From the NCBI GenBank assembly GCA_030744755.1, contig JASLPY010000008.1:49932-113931 (forward strand): a stretch of 64,000 nucleotides of DNA. The letters run 5' to 3'. This document shows, piece by piece, positions 1 to 7,986 of this stretch. The position numbers and the translations under genes are program-made. The notes beneath the pieces were generated by a model. That model saw only the letters and a program-made list of their open reading frames with translations. It was not told where the DNA came from and did no database searches. Numbering within the stretch: position 1 is the first letter of the stretch; the number at the start of each line of letters is the position of its first letter. Source of the DNA: Kiritimatiellia bacterium (lineage in GTDB: Bacteria; Verrucomicrobiota; Kiritimatiellia; UBA8416; JADHWI01).

Positions 1-2
1 AG

Positions 3-620
3 ATTCCACCCTTCATAGCCACGCTGTCGATGATGCTCGGCGCAAGGGGACTGGCCTTCATCATGGCCGACAAGGGAGGGGCGCCCGTGGGGGCGGATAA
101 GACCGCATGGCTTTCACAGATATCGAAGGCCGATCTCCTGGGAGTGCCCTGGCCCGCGATCATCTTTGTCCTGGCGCTCGTTGTCGCGATCTTGGTTGCG
201 CGCTATACCCCGTTTGGGCGGAGTGTATATGCCATTGGTGGCAACGAAGAGGCCGCCGTTATGATGGGGCTGAACGTGAGCAGAAACAAGATGCTCGTAT
301 ACATGATCTGCGGGGGACTGGCAGGAGTCGCCGGCCTGCTGTTGACATCAAGGGTTAACTCGGGACAGCCGACCGCGGCAGCAGGGTGGGAGCTCATTGC
401 AATTGCCGCCGTTGTGATTGGAGGAACGGCCTTGACTGGTGGTGTCGGCAAGATGAGCCATACCCTGTACGGTGTGCTGATCCTCGGCATTATCCGCAAC
501 GTCATCAATCTATACGGCAAGCTGGACTATTGGTATATCGATCTGATTACCGGCATCCTGCTATTGGCAGTGGTTCTTCTGCAGACTAGAATAGCGGGAA
601 AACAGGCGGTGAAGCCTTGA
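3..620 (+). CDS. ABC sugar transporter permease, RbsC/XylH type (5' end outside window)
   Basis: Membrane permease of a ribose/xylose-type ABC importer, which moves a monosaccharide across the inner membrane. The reading frame is open from base 3 and begins IPPFIATLSMMLGARGLAF, the conserved helix normally found mid-protein, so at least the first third lies upstream and the ATG at 30 is internal. The permease signature is clear in the C-terminal half: GGNEEAAVMMGLNV, then SRVNSGQPTAAAGWELIAIA, then AVVIGGTALTGGVGKM, followed by two hydrophobic helices. The stop is at 618-620. The aldehyde dehydrogenase follows on the same strand after about 150 bases, so the transported sugar is probably the substrate of the downstream enzymes. 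The sugar itself cannot be read from the sequence. Confidence 0.9.
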   Translation: MPPFIATLSMMLGARGLAFIMADKGGAPVGADKTAWLSQISKADLLGVPWPAIIFVLALVVAILVARYTPFGRSVYAIGGNEEAAVMMGLNVSRNKMLVYMICGGLAGVAGLLLTSRVNSGQPTAAAGWELIAIAAVVIGGTALTGGVGKMSHTLYGVLILGIIRNVINLYGKLDYWYIDLITGILLLAVVLLQTRIAGKQAVKP

Positions 621-668
621 AAAGTCCCCCGGAAAGTATGTTTATTGTGCAGTGTCGGGTGTTGATTT

Positions 669-746
669 ACCGCGGATGGGCACGGATTTTGGGGAACTTG
701 TTGCGAGCAATAATCTATATCCGTGTGATCCGCGTAATCCGTGGTT
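669..746. repeat. Intergenic inverted repeat before the aldehyde dehydrogenase
   Basis: ACCGCGGATGGGCACGGAT (669-687) is matched in inverted orientation, with mismatches and a small insertion, by the stretch at 719-746 that contains ATCCGTG, ATCCGCG and ATCCGTGG. It lies between the permease stop and the ribosome binding site of the next gene (AGGAG near 761). It could act as a partial terminator or mRNA-stabilising hairpin inside the operon. The CCGCGGAT/ATCCGTG motif resembles dispersed repeats seen in many environmental genomes (recollection, not checked). Confidence 0.55.
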
Positions 747-772
747 GAAAATGTAATGAAGAGGAGATTGTT

Positions 773-2209
773 ATGAAGATGATAATTGGCGGTGAGAAGG
801 TTGATGCGAGCGACGGCAAGATCATTGAAGTATATGATCCGGCAACCAAGGAGTTGCTTGGTAGCGTCCCGTCAGCATCGATGGATGATGTCCAGAAGGT
901 CCTCGAGAATGCAAGGGAGGGGGCGAAAATCTGGTCCCAGGTCCATCTGCACGAACGGGCACGTATCCTGACCAGGTTCGCTCATGTGGCGCAGGAGCAT
1001 AAGACAGAGATCGCCCGCATGCTCAGCAGGCAAATGGGCAAGATCATTGGTGAGGCCGAATGGGAAGTTGATTCCGTAACGAACCTGTTCAAGGGCTATT
1101 CCGAAAAGGCGCTTCACATGCTGGCTCATTCCATGCCGATTGGCGCGGAAGGCGGAACTGAAAGCGATATCATGTTCACGAAGAGGGAGCCGCTTGGCGT
1201 AGTCCTCTGCATCGTGCCCTTCAATTTTCCCTGTGACCTGTTCGCGCACAAGGTTGCACCCGCACTGATCGCTGGAAATGCGGTTATCGTACGACCTTCC
1301 CGTCAAAATCCTATGGACTGCATTCGCCTAGTTGAGCTTCTGATAGAATGTGGCGTTCCTGGTAAGGCTATCCAGATCGTGACAGGCGACAGGGAAACGG
1401 GAACGGCCCTTATCTCGAGTCCCATGATCGATGCCGTGAGTTTCACCGGCAGTACGGCTGTCGGGATTAAGCTTTCGCAGGCCGCGGCAGCCAACCTGAC
1501 CAGGGTCTTTCTTGAGCTGGGCGGTAACGATCCGTTCATCGTGTTTGAAGATGCTGACATCGACAGGGCGGTTGAGGAATCGGTTGCCTCCCGTATTCTC
1601 AATGTCGGTCAGACATGTTGTGCCACGAAACGTTTCATCGTGCAGAACTCGGTGAAGGAGGAATACACAGAGAAACTCATTGCCGCTCTCGGGAAGCTCA
1701 AGATGGGAGACCCGCTTGATCCGGAGATTACTTTGGGTTGTTTGATCAGTGAGAAAGCTGCCGCGCAGGTAGTCGAAGACATTGACAAAACCATAGCACA
1801 GGGCGCCAAGTGTCCGTTGCGGGGCGAAATCACCGACGGGACCTACATGGGCCCCACGGTACTGACCGACGTCACCTCGGAGATGGATATCGCCGTGGAC
1901 ATGGAAGTGTTTGGTCCGGTGTTCCCCATTATCGGATTCGACACGCTGGAAGAAGCCGTGGAGATAGCCAACAAATCCATGTACGGACTGTCGGGTGGAG
2001 TGATGTCCGGCGATGTCCGCAAGGAAATGAAGGTGGCCTCGCAAATGCAGTGTGGAGGGGTTGTTACAAACGGCTCCGGCCTTTACCGCACACCGACTAT
2101 GCCCTTCGGTGGTTTCAAGATGAGCGGTGCCGCGCGCGAAGGGATATCGGCCACTCTGGAAGAGATGACGCAGAGCAAGGCTTATGTTATCAAGGGCGCA
2201 TTGGCGTAG
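773..2209 (+). CDS. NAD(P)-dependent aldehyde dehydrogenase (ALDH superfamily)
   Basis: Oxidises an aldehyde to a carboxylate in the cytosol. At 478 residues it is full length for the family. The active-site parts are present: the oxyanion Asn151 in PFNFP, the general base Glu248 in ELGGNDP, and the nucleophile Cys282 in GQTCC. The usual cofactor-contacting Lys in the VKP motif is Arg174 (VIVRPSRQNP). A strong AGGAG lies 7-8 bases before the ATG at 773. The next gene starts less than 20 bases after the stop, which indicates one operon with the split transketolase. The overall look is that of lactaldehyde, glycolaldehyde or semialdehyde dehydrogenases. In context it may oxidise a sugar-derived hydroxyaldehyde, but the substrate is inference. 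Confidence 0.92.
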   Translation: MKMIIGGEKVDASDGKIIEVYDPATKELLGSVPSASMDDVQKVLENAREGAKIWSQVHLHERARILTRFAHVAQEHKTEIARMLSRQMGKIIGEAEWEVDSVTNLFKGYSEKALHMLAHSMPIGAEGGTESDIMFTKREPLGVVLCIVPFNFPCDLFAHKVAPALIAGNAVIVRPSRQNPMDCIRLVELLIECGVPGKAIQIVTGDRETGTALISSPMIDAVSFTGSTAVGIKLSQAAAANLTRVFLELGGNDPFIVFEDADIDRAVEESVASRILNVGQTCCATKRFIVQNSVKEEYTEKLIAALGKLKMGDPLDPEITLGCLISEKAAAQVVEDIDKTIAQGAKCPLRGEITDGTYMGPTVLTDVTSEMDIAVDMEVFGPVFPIIGFDTLEEAVEIANKSMYGLSGGVMSGDVRKEMKVASQMQCGGVVTNGSGLYRTPTMPFGGFKMSGAAREGISATLEEMTQSKAYVIKGALA

Positions 2210-2226
2210 ATTAGGCGATATTGAAC

Positions 2227-3072
2227 ATGATACTTGAGAATCAAGAAGAGTTGGAACGCTTCGCCCTGCAGATTCGTCTGCAGACGATGAGGACCTTTCA
2301 GAACCTGGGGTTCGGGCATGCAGGCGGAGCCCTTTCGGTGGTCGAGACCCTGGCGGTCCTCTATGGGGCAGTGATGAAATTCGATCCACAGAGACCGGAC
2401 TGGCCAGACAGGGACTGGCTTGTTGTGTCCAAGGGGCACGCGGGGCCTGCGGTCTATTCCACCCTGGCACTCAAGGGATACTTCCCCGTGGAAGATCTTC
2501 TGACCCTTAACACGGGCGGGACCAATCTTCCCAGCCACTGTGATCATAACAAGACCACGGGTATTGATATGACCACCGGGTCGCTGGGGCAGGGAGTATC
2601 CTCTGCTATAGGTATTGCCCTTGGAAATCGCCTGGACGGGCGCGACAACTACACTTATCTGGTGATTGGCGATGGAGAGTGCGATGAAGGGCAGGTATGG
2701 GAAGGCGCAATGTTTGCCGCGCACCATAAGCTCGACAGGTTGATCGCCTTTGTTGACGTCAACAAGAGACAACTCGACGGCTATACCAAGGATATCAACG
2801 ATTTGGGCGATGTCGCCGCCAAGTTTGCCTCTTTTGGCTGGGAAACCTACGATGTAGACGGGGCCGATGTTATGGATATTCAGAACGCCATACTCAAGGC
2901 CAAGACTGTTGAGGGTAAACCCAAGATGATCGTCCTGGATACCGTTAAGGGTCAGGGAGTCCCGTTTGTGGAGCAGATCGAGCTCAATCATCACATTGTG
3001 CTGGATAAGGAGCTCTGTGCTCAGTCGGTTAAGGATCTGGAACAGCAACTGGAAAGTCTCACTACCTCATGA
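2227..3072 (+). CDS. Transketolase, N-terminal (TPP-binding) subunit
   Basis: First half of a two-gene transketolase. It binds thiamine diphosphate and, with the next gene product, transfers a two-carbon ketol unit between sugars. Visible motifs are GHAGGALSVVETLAVL, KGHAGPAVYSTLALKGYF, GSLGQGVSSAIGIALG and the TPP/Mg motif GDGECDEGQ...VDVNKRQLDG. About 280 residues is normal for split N-terminal subunits. I use the ATG at 2227; an in-frame TTG at 2221 is the alternative. Its stop overlaps the start of the C-terminal subunit by four bases (ATGA, 3069-3072), so the two are translationally coupled. Split transketolases occur in ordinary pentose metabolism and in dedicated pathways such as D-apulose-4-phosphate cleavage; the context here favours a dedicated one. 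Confidence 0.93.
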   Translation: MILENQEELERFALQIRLQTMRTFQNLGFGHAGGALSVVETLAVLYGAVMKFDPQRPDWPDRDWLVVSKGHAGPAVYSTLALKGYFPVEDLLTLNTGGTNLPSHCDHNKTTGIDMTTGSLGQGVSSAIGIALGNRLDGRDNYTYLVIGDGECDEGQVWEGAMFAAHHKLDRLIAFVDVNKRQLDGYTKDINDLGDVAAKFASFGWETYDVDGADVMDIQNAILKAKTVEGKPKMIVLDTVKGQGVPFVEQIELNHHIVLDKELCAQSVKDLEQQLESLTTS

Positions 3073-4124
3073 CTAGTATCACGATATCGCGAGAACTCGC
3101 TAAAGAAGAGACCATGATGCGGGATACCTACTGCCGCACCTTGATCGATCTTGCCCGGGAAAACAAAGAGGTGGTCGTTCTGGACGCCGACCTGATGAAC
3201 TCCATGGGCATGGTTCCCTTTATGGATGAGTACCCTGAGCGCACTTTCAACTGTGGCGTTCAGGAAGCCAACATGATAGGGATTGCCGCCGGACTTTCAC
3301 GCACCGGCAAGATTCCATATGCGCATTCCTTTGGCCCTTTTGCCACGCGCAGATGTTTCGATCAGGTGTTCATGTCTGGCGCCTATGCGCAGAGCAACAT
3401 TCGCATAGTCGGTTCAGATCCCGGTGTTACTGCAGCGTACAACGGTGGTACGCACATGCCCTTTGAAGATATGGGCATAATGCGCAACGTCCCGGAGATG
3501 ACGGTCATGGAGCCGACGGACAACGCTATGCTGGAAGATATGATCCGACAGCTGTCCCACGTCCACGGCATGTACTACGTGAGATTGCTCAGGCGTTTTG
3601 CTACAAAGATCTATGAACCAGGTTCCGGCTTCACCATCGGCAAGGCTGTTGCGCTGCGTGAAGGCAGCGACGTAAGCATCATAGCCAGCGGTATCATGGT
3701 TGCCGAAGCGTTGCGCGCCGCCGAACTCCTGGCCGAGAAAGGCGTTTCGGCAAGGGTTCTGAATATGTTTACCTTGAAGCCGATAGACAAGAAAGCCGTC
3801 ATTCGGTGTGCCGAGGAAACCGGCGCTATCGTTACTGCGGAGAACCATAACATCATCAACGGCCTGGGATCGGCAGTTGCCGAGGTGCTGGTGGAGAATA
3901 TGCCCGTACCCATGGAGAGGGTGGGGGTGCAGGACTTGTTCGGGGAAGTCGGGCCGGAGGACTACCTGCGCAAGCGGTTTGGACTGACTCCTGAAGATAT
4001 TGTGAACAAGGTGGAGAAGGTGATACAGCGGAAGAAATCGGGATCAATATCCAACACCCAACAAGGAATATCCAATGACCAAGGAAAGAGAGCGATAAAG
4101 GCGAATAGAGTGCCGAAAGGCTGA
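3069..4124 (+). CDS. Transketolase, C-terminal (pyrimidine-binding) subunit with repeat-derived tail
   Basis: Second half of the split transketolase. It supplies the pyrimidine-binding domain, with the TPP-activating Glu66 in NCGVQEANMIGIAAGLS, followed by the transketolase C-terminal domain (VARVLNMFTLKPID-like stretch, then the AENHNIINGLGSAVAEVL segment). The family-like sequence ends at about EDIVNKVEKVIQRKK. The remaining 30 or so residues are encoded by the left arm and loop of a long palindromic repeat (4046-4184), so the native stop has probably been replaced and the tail is likely disordered. It overlaps the N-terminal subunit gene by four bases. Confidence 0.93.
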   Translation: MTSITISRELAKEETMMRDTYCRTLIDLARENKEVVVLDADLMNSMGMVPFMDEYPERTFNCGVQEANMIGIAAGLSRTGKIPYAHSFGPFATRRCFDQVFMSGAYAQSNIRIVGSDPGVTAAYNGGTHMPFEDMGIMRNVPEMTVMEPTDNAMLEDMIRQLSHVHGMYYVRLLRRFATKIYEPGSGFTIGKAVALREGSDVSIIASGIMVAEALRAAELLAEKGVSARVLNMFTLKPIDKKAVIRCAEETGAIVTAENHNIINGLGSAVAEVLVENMPVPMERVGVQDLFGEVGPEDYLRKRFGLTPEDIVNKVEKVIQRKKSGSISNTQQGISNDQGKRAIKANRVPKG

Positions 4125-4184
4125 CCATTCGCTCTTCCTCGCGCACTTGGATATTGGATATTCCTTGTTGGATATTGGGTGTTG
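4046..4184. repeat. Long palindromic repeat overlapping the 3' end of the transketolase gene
   Basis: The left arm at 4046-4075 (begins AATATCCAACACCCAACAAG) is matched in reverse complement by 4154-4184 (ends GGATATTGGGTGTTG). Inner segments also pair, GGAAAGAGAGCGA with TCGCTCTTCC, giving a long imperfect hairpin. Similar GGATATTGGGTGTTGG repeats are, to my recollection, scattered through many environmental bacterial genomes. It codes for the C-terminal tail of the transketolase subunit and may also act as a terminator or attenuator before the GAPDH-like gene. Confidence 0.8.
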
Positions 4185-4284
4185 AAAAGAGGGGAGAACA
4201 ACCAATCCGCTACAAATGCTTGATGACACGTCGATTAACCCCACAACTGGGGCAGAATTCTTGACAGAACCTATGTAGTGACAT

Positions 4285-4288
4285 GGAG
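4285..4288 (+). promoter_or_regulatory. Ribosome binding site deciding the GAPDH-like start
   Basis: GGAG lies six bases before the ATG at 4295. An earlier in-frame ATG at 4283 overlaps this site and has no Shine-Dalgarno of its own, so 4295 is preferred. Confidence 0.6.
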
Positions 4289-4294
4289 ACAACT

Positions 4295-5308
4295 ATGAAG
4301 AAGGTAGCAGTAGTAGGATATGGCGTGATCGGTCAACGATTGGCTGACGGTGTGGCCCGGCAGGGGGACATGGAATTGGTTGGCGTGGCCGACGTGGCTC
4401 CCACACTGCCAATCAGGGCGTTGCATGAAAAGGGGATGCCCTATGATTTATACAATGGCATCCCGGAAAACGCGGAGCTGTTTGATGAAGTCGGTGTCCC
4501 TATTACCGGCACCATGGAAGAACTCGTCGAGAAGGTTGACATCGTACTGGACGCCACCAGTGCAGGCATTGGTGCAAAGAACAAAGCGATCTACAAGAGA
4601 TTGGGCAAGAAGGCTGTTTTCCAGGGAGGCGAGAAGAACGATATCGCCGATGTCTTTTTTCACGGCTATGCCAATTACGAGAAGGGGATCGGCGCCGACT
4701 TCCTGAAACTGACATCCTGCAACACCACCGGCTTTGTCCGTGTGATCGACTGCCTGGACCGCGCTGTGGGCGTCAACCGCGTGGCGATTACCATCATACG
4801 CAGAGTTGCCGACCCGGGTGACTATCACCGTGGACTGACCAACGCCCTGGAGGTGGCCGAGGCCCCCAACCATCAGTGTGTAGACCTGATGACCATCATG
4901 CCGAACGTCAGCGCCACAGGGATACTGGTACACACCCCGGTAACGCATGGACACATCATCACCTTGGTGGTAAGCACTAAGTCCAAGGTTGAGAAGGCTC
5001 AAGCCTTGGATCTGTTCAGGGCCCATCCGCGCATCAGGGTTGTCAGACTTGCGGACGGTTTCAAGGGTAACGCTTCGCTGTTCAAGTATGCCCGCGACCT
5101 TGGTAATCCGCGAGGCGACATGTATGAAGTGGGCTTGTGGGACGAAACCATCGTGAACTCGGGTGATGACATCATGTTCGCCATCAATATCCCGCAGGAG
5201 GCGGTGGTCATTCCGGAGACCATGGATGCAGTCAGGGCCTCTTTGAGCATGCAGACCGACCAGGCGGAAGCGGTTGCGAAAACCAACGGCTACCTGGGGA
5301 TGGAATAG
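4295..5308 (+). CDS. Type II (archaeal-type) glyceraldehyde-3-phosphate dehydrogenase-like protein
   Basis: Predicted phosphorylating aldehyde-phosphate dehydrogenase forming an acyl phosphate. The N-terminal Rossmann motif is VAVVGYGVIGQRLADGV. The catalytic cysteine is Cys142 in SCNTTGF, the type II signature, followed by the RRVADP segment and the ATGILVHTPVTHGHI segment typical of archaeal enzymes. The 337-residue length fits. Type II enzymes are the normal GAPDH of archaea and are unusual in bacteria, so this is probably a specialised paralogue acting on a phosphorylated aldehyde made by the neighbouring transketolase. It sits immediately before a phosphoglycerate kinase-like gene, the usual partner that converts the acyl phosphate to ATP. 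Start chosen by the GGAG site. Real substrate unknown; D- or L-glyceraldehyde 3-phosphate or erythrose 4-phosphate are candidates. Confidence 0.9.
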   Translation: MKKVAVVGYGVIGQRLADGVARQGDMELVGVADVAPTLPIRALHEKGMPYDLYNGIPENAELFDEVGVPITGTMEELVEKVDIVLDATSAGIGAKNKAIYKRLGKKAVFQGGEKNDIADVFFHGYANYEKGIGADFLKLTSCNTTGFVRVIDCLDRAVGVNRVAITIIRRVADPGDYHRGLTNALEVAEAPNHQCVDLMTIMPNVSATGILVHTPVTHGHIITLVVSTKSKVEKAQALDLFRAHPRIRVVRLADGFKGNASLFKYARDLGNPRGDMYEVGLWDETIVNSGDDIMFAINIPQEAVVIPETMDAVRASLSMQTDQAEAVAKTNGYLGME

Positions 5309-5326
5309 TTCTGGATTATTGGGGAG

Positions 5327-5353
5327 CTGAATTCTAGCGAATCCAGCTACGGG
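5327..5353 (+). repeat. Short REP-like palindrome (CTGAATTC...GAATCCAG + CTACGGG)
   Basis: CTGAATTCTAGCGAATCCAG is a near-perfect palindrome followed by CTACGGG. It is the first member of a family with at least 13 copies in this window, and lies between the GAPDH-like and phosphoglycerate kinase-like genes. Confidence 0.75.
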
Positions 5354-5376
5354 AAAGAGAATGTAGCCAAATAACA

Positions 5377-6630
5377 ATGATGACAACACAACTCAAAATG
5401 CATTCTCTGAACGATTTTGACTACCGCGACAAAACGGTGATTCTGCGCTTGGACATCAATAGCCCTATTGATGTCGAGACGGGGAAGATCGTTAACTGCA
5501 ACCGGATTGACAAGAGCCTTGCCACGGTTACACAGTTGCTGGACGCGGGGGCGAAGCTGGCCATTATCGCTCACCAGGGCGATACCCTCGACTACCAGAA
5601 CCTGGTCAGTATGCAGGAGCATGCAGAGATCCTGTCTGACAAGCTGCAGCGCAAGATCGACTACATAGATGACGTGGCCGGTCCGGCAGCCTGCGATGCA
5701 GTGAGGAATCTCAAGGGTGGTGATGCTGTGCTCCTGGGGAACCTGCGCTACCTGAGTGAGGAGATCTCTACTTTCGAGAACGCTGTTAAGCTGAATCCGG
5801 AGGAAATGCTCAACACCTACCTGGTGCGCAGATTGGCGCCGCTGGCGGATTTCTACGTTAACGACGCGTTTGCCGCGGCCCATAGGAACGCCCCGTCCAT
5901 GGTGGCTTTCCAGGAGTTGTTGCCATCTGCCGGTGGCCCCCTGCTGATAAACGAGGTAAGCGCGCTTACCCGTGTGCTCGAGTCCCCGGCAAGGCCGGCG
6001 GTGTTTGTTCTTGGCGGAGCCAAGATCTCGGATGCCTACGGCATGATGAGCAGGGTCCTGGAGAACTGCATCGCGGACAGAATCCTCGCATGCGGAGTCA
6101 CGGGTATAGTGATGCTCATTGCCAAGGGCTATGACGTTGGCGCAAAGATGAAGAAGTTCATAGAGGATCGTTCACTCGACGCATTCATAGAGCCCTCCCG
6201 CAAGTACCTTGCAGAGTATTCCGGCCGTATAGTTATTCCTCAAGACCTCGCCTTCGAACGGGACGGGGTAAGACAGGAGATCTCTGTCGAATCCCTGCCG
6301 TGCGACGAGTTGTTCCCTGACGTGGGCAGGGGAACTATGGCAGCTTTTGCCCAAGAGATAGATGAAGCAGGCACCATTTTCTTCAACGGCCCCCCGGGAG
6401 TTTACGAGAATCCCCTTTTCGAGGACGGAACCAAGAGTATCCTGGAGTCTATCGCCGCGGCGGATGGATATTCCGTTATCGGCGGCGGTGACAGTGTCAC
6501 CGCAGCACAGAAGTACGTCGATGCCGAGGACATAGGGTACATATGCACTGCGGGTGGCGCCATGGTACGATTCCTCTCGGGCACCAGTCTGCCTCTCCTG
6601 GTCGCCATGGAGAAAAGTCTCGGGAAGTAG
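5377..6630 (+). CDS. pgk: Phosphoglycerate kinase family protein, archaeal-type
   Basis: Predicted to transfer phosphate from an acyl phosphate to ADP in the cytosol. At 417 residues it is full length. It shows LRLDINSPID near the N-terminus (the archaeal RVDINSP form), IIAHQGD in place of the usual HxGRP loop, the DFYVNDAFAAAHRNAPS substrate loop, the FVLGGAKISD motif, and the C-terminal nucleotide-binding loops FFNGPPGVYE and VIGGGDSVTAAQKY. The changed IIAHQGDTLDY loop suggests substrate drift from 3-phosphoglycerate. It follows the GAPDH-like gene and is followed by larA after five bases. It could also serve central glycolysis if the genome lacks another copy; the operon argues against this. 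Confidence 0.9.
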   Translation: MMTTQLKMHSLNDFDYRDKTVILRLDINSPIDVETGKIVNCNRIDKSLATVTQLLDAGAKLAIIAHQGDTLDYQNLVSMQEHAEILSDKLQRKIDYIDDVAGPAACDAVRNLKGGDAVLLGNLRYLSEEISTFENAVKLNPEEMLNTYLVRRLAPLADFYVNDAFAAAHRNAPSMVAFQELLPSAGGPLLINEVSALTRVLESPARPAVFVLGGAKISDAYGMMSRVLENCIADRILACGVTGIVMLIAKGYDVGAKMKKFIEDRSLDAFIEPSRKYLAEYSGRIVIPQDLAFERDGVRQEISVESLPCDELFPDVGRGTMAAFAQEIDEAGTIFFNGPPGVYENPLFEDGTKSILESIAAADGYSVIGGGDSVTAAQKYVDAEDIGYICTAGGAMVRFLSGTSLPLLVAMEKSLGK

Positions 6631-6635
6631 TTGTC

Positions 6636-7883
6636 ATGAAGCTCTCTCTTGGATACGGCAAGGGCAATGTGGAACTTGAGGTGGCGGAAACTAACCTTGT
6701 CGGCATCCTCGAACCGCATACGCCGGTAATCTCCCAGTCAGAGAAAGATGTCATATTCGAGGCGTTGCAGAATCCGATACGCTCCAATCCTCTTTCGCAT
6801 TGTATGAATCCCGGCGAGAAAGTGGCCATTATAACCAGCGATATCACTCGCCCCATGCCAAGTAGCAAGGTGTTGCCGGTTATTGTGGATCAAGTTAATC
6901 GTGCCGGCATCCCTGACCGCGACATCTGCGTCGTATTTGGATTGGGTATTCACCGCCCGCACGCAGTTGAAGAACATAAGCAGCTTATGGGCGAAGAGTT
7001 GTATGAGCGCGTAAAGTGTATGGACAGCGACCCACGTAATGTTGTCCACCTGGGTCGTACCAGCAGGGGCACACCGATTGATATTTTCAAGCCGGTTGTG
7101 GACGCGGATAAGAGAATCTGCCTGGGCAATATTGAGTATCACTACTTTGCGGGATTCAGCGGCGGAATGAAAGCCATCATGCCCGGCGTCTCCACTCGCG
7201 ATGCCATCGAGGCCAATCATAGCCACATGCTGGATGAGAAGGCTGCAACGGGCCGGATCGACGACAATCCGATTCGCCAGGATATCGATGAAGTGGCTGA
7301 CTTTCTGAGGATTGCTTTTGCCTTCAACGTTGTACTGGATGAAAAGAAGCGCATCATCAACGCGTTCGCGGGTCATGTCATTGATGCGCACCGGCAGGGG
7401 TGTAAGTATCTCGATTCGATTTACAGGATAGAGATCCCGAAGCCTGCCGATATTGTCATCGTGTCACCGGGAGGTTTCCCCAAGGATATCAATCTATACC
7501 AGGCGCAGAAGGCTTTGGATAATGCCGGACATGCGGTGAAAGAGGGTGGAACGATCATTCTCGCGGCTTCCTGCAAGGAAGGCTTCGGGGAAGGCGTGTT
7601 CGAGGAATGGCTTCTGCAGTCAGAAACTCCGGATGCCATATTGAACAGGATCAGGGAGTCTTTCCGTTTGGGAGGTCACAAGGCTGCGGCGATAGCCGCG
7701 CTTCTCAAGAAGGCAAAGGTGCGCCTGGTTTCCGACCTGCCGGACGATACCGTGAGGTCGATCTTCATGACGCCCTGTGCCGATGTCGAAACGGCACTGG
7801 AAGATGCATTACGGGAACAGGGCGATGATGCCTCTGTTATTGTCATGCCGTATGGCGGATCGACCCTGCCCTGTTGCTCTTAG
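6636..7883 (+). CDS. larA: LarA-family nickel-pincer nucleotide-dependent racemase/epimerase
   Basis: Homologue of lactate racemase, which interconverts alpha-hydroxyacid stereoisomers through a nickel-pincer (NPN) cofactor bound to a lysine. The ligand set is complete and correctly spaced: His106 (IHRPH), His169 (YHYFAGFSGG), Lys179 (GGMKAIMPG) and His195 (NHSH). This parallels His108, His174, Lys184 and His200 of the Lactobacillus enzyme, with identical 10- and 16-residue spacings from His169 onward. I start at the ATG 6636, five bases after the upstream stop; longer frames read into the pgk gene. LarA homologues also act on malate, phenyllactate and gluconate-type acids, so the substrate is open. 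The cofactor genes larB, larC and larE are not in the window. The C-terminus ends STLPCCS. Confidence 0.92.
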   Translation: MKLSLGYGKGNVELEVAETNLVGILEPHTPVISQSEKDVIFEALQNPIRSNPLSHCMNPGEKVAIITSDITRPMPSSKVLPVIVDQVNRAGIPDRDICVVFGLGIHRPHAVEEHKQLMGEELYERVKCMDSDPRNVVHLGRTSRGTPIDIFKPVVDADKRICLGNIEYHYFAGFSGGMKAIMPGVSTRDAIEANHSHMLDEKAATGRIDDNPIRQDIDEVADFLRIAFAFNVVLDEKKRIINAFAGHVIDAHRQGCKYLDSIYRIEIPKPADIVIVSPGGFPKDINLYQAQKALDNAGHAVKEGGTIILAASCKEGFGEGVFEEWLLQSETPDAILNRIRESFRLGGHKAAAIAALLKKAKVRLVSDLPDDTVRSIFMTPCADVETALEDALREQGDDASVIVMPYGGSTLPCCS

Positions 7884-7913
7884 GCCATGCGGTCGAGGTA
7901 TAACGCATCAGAA

Positions 7914-7972
7914 CGGCGGAGGCCCGCCGTGCTCCATTTGCCCGCTCTCCTGGAGCGCGGCGGGCTCCGCCG
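7914..7972. terminator. Bidirectional hairpin between convergent genes
   Basis: CGGCGGAGGCCCGCCGTGCTCCA pairs with TGGAGCGCGGCGGGCTCCGCCG around a short loop, with one bulge and one mismatch. It sits in the 100-base gap between larA (+) and the convergent glycosidase-like gene (-). No U-run is obvious, so a terminator role is inferred from position. Confidence 0.6.
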
Positions 7973-7986
7973 CAGTATTCTCCAAG

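Noticed and set aside
1328..2470. 380-residue minus-strand open frame opposite the aldehyde dehydrogenase and transketolase
   Set aside because: Antisense shadow of two well-supported genes; many such frames arise from the codon bias here.
6543..6635. Longer larA frame starting inside pgk
   Set aside because: It overlaps conserved pgk codons and has no similarity to LarA; the ATG at 6636 fits the family start.
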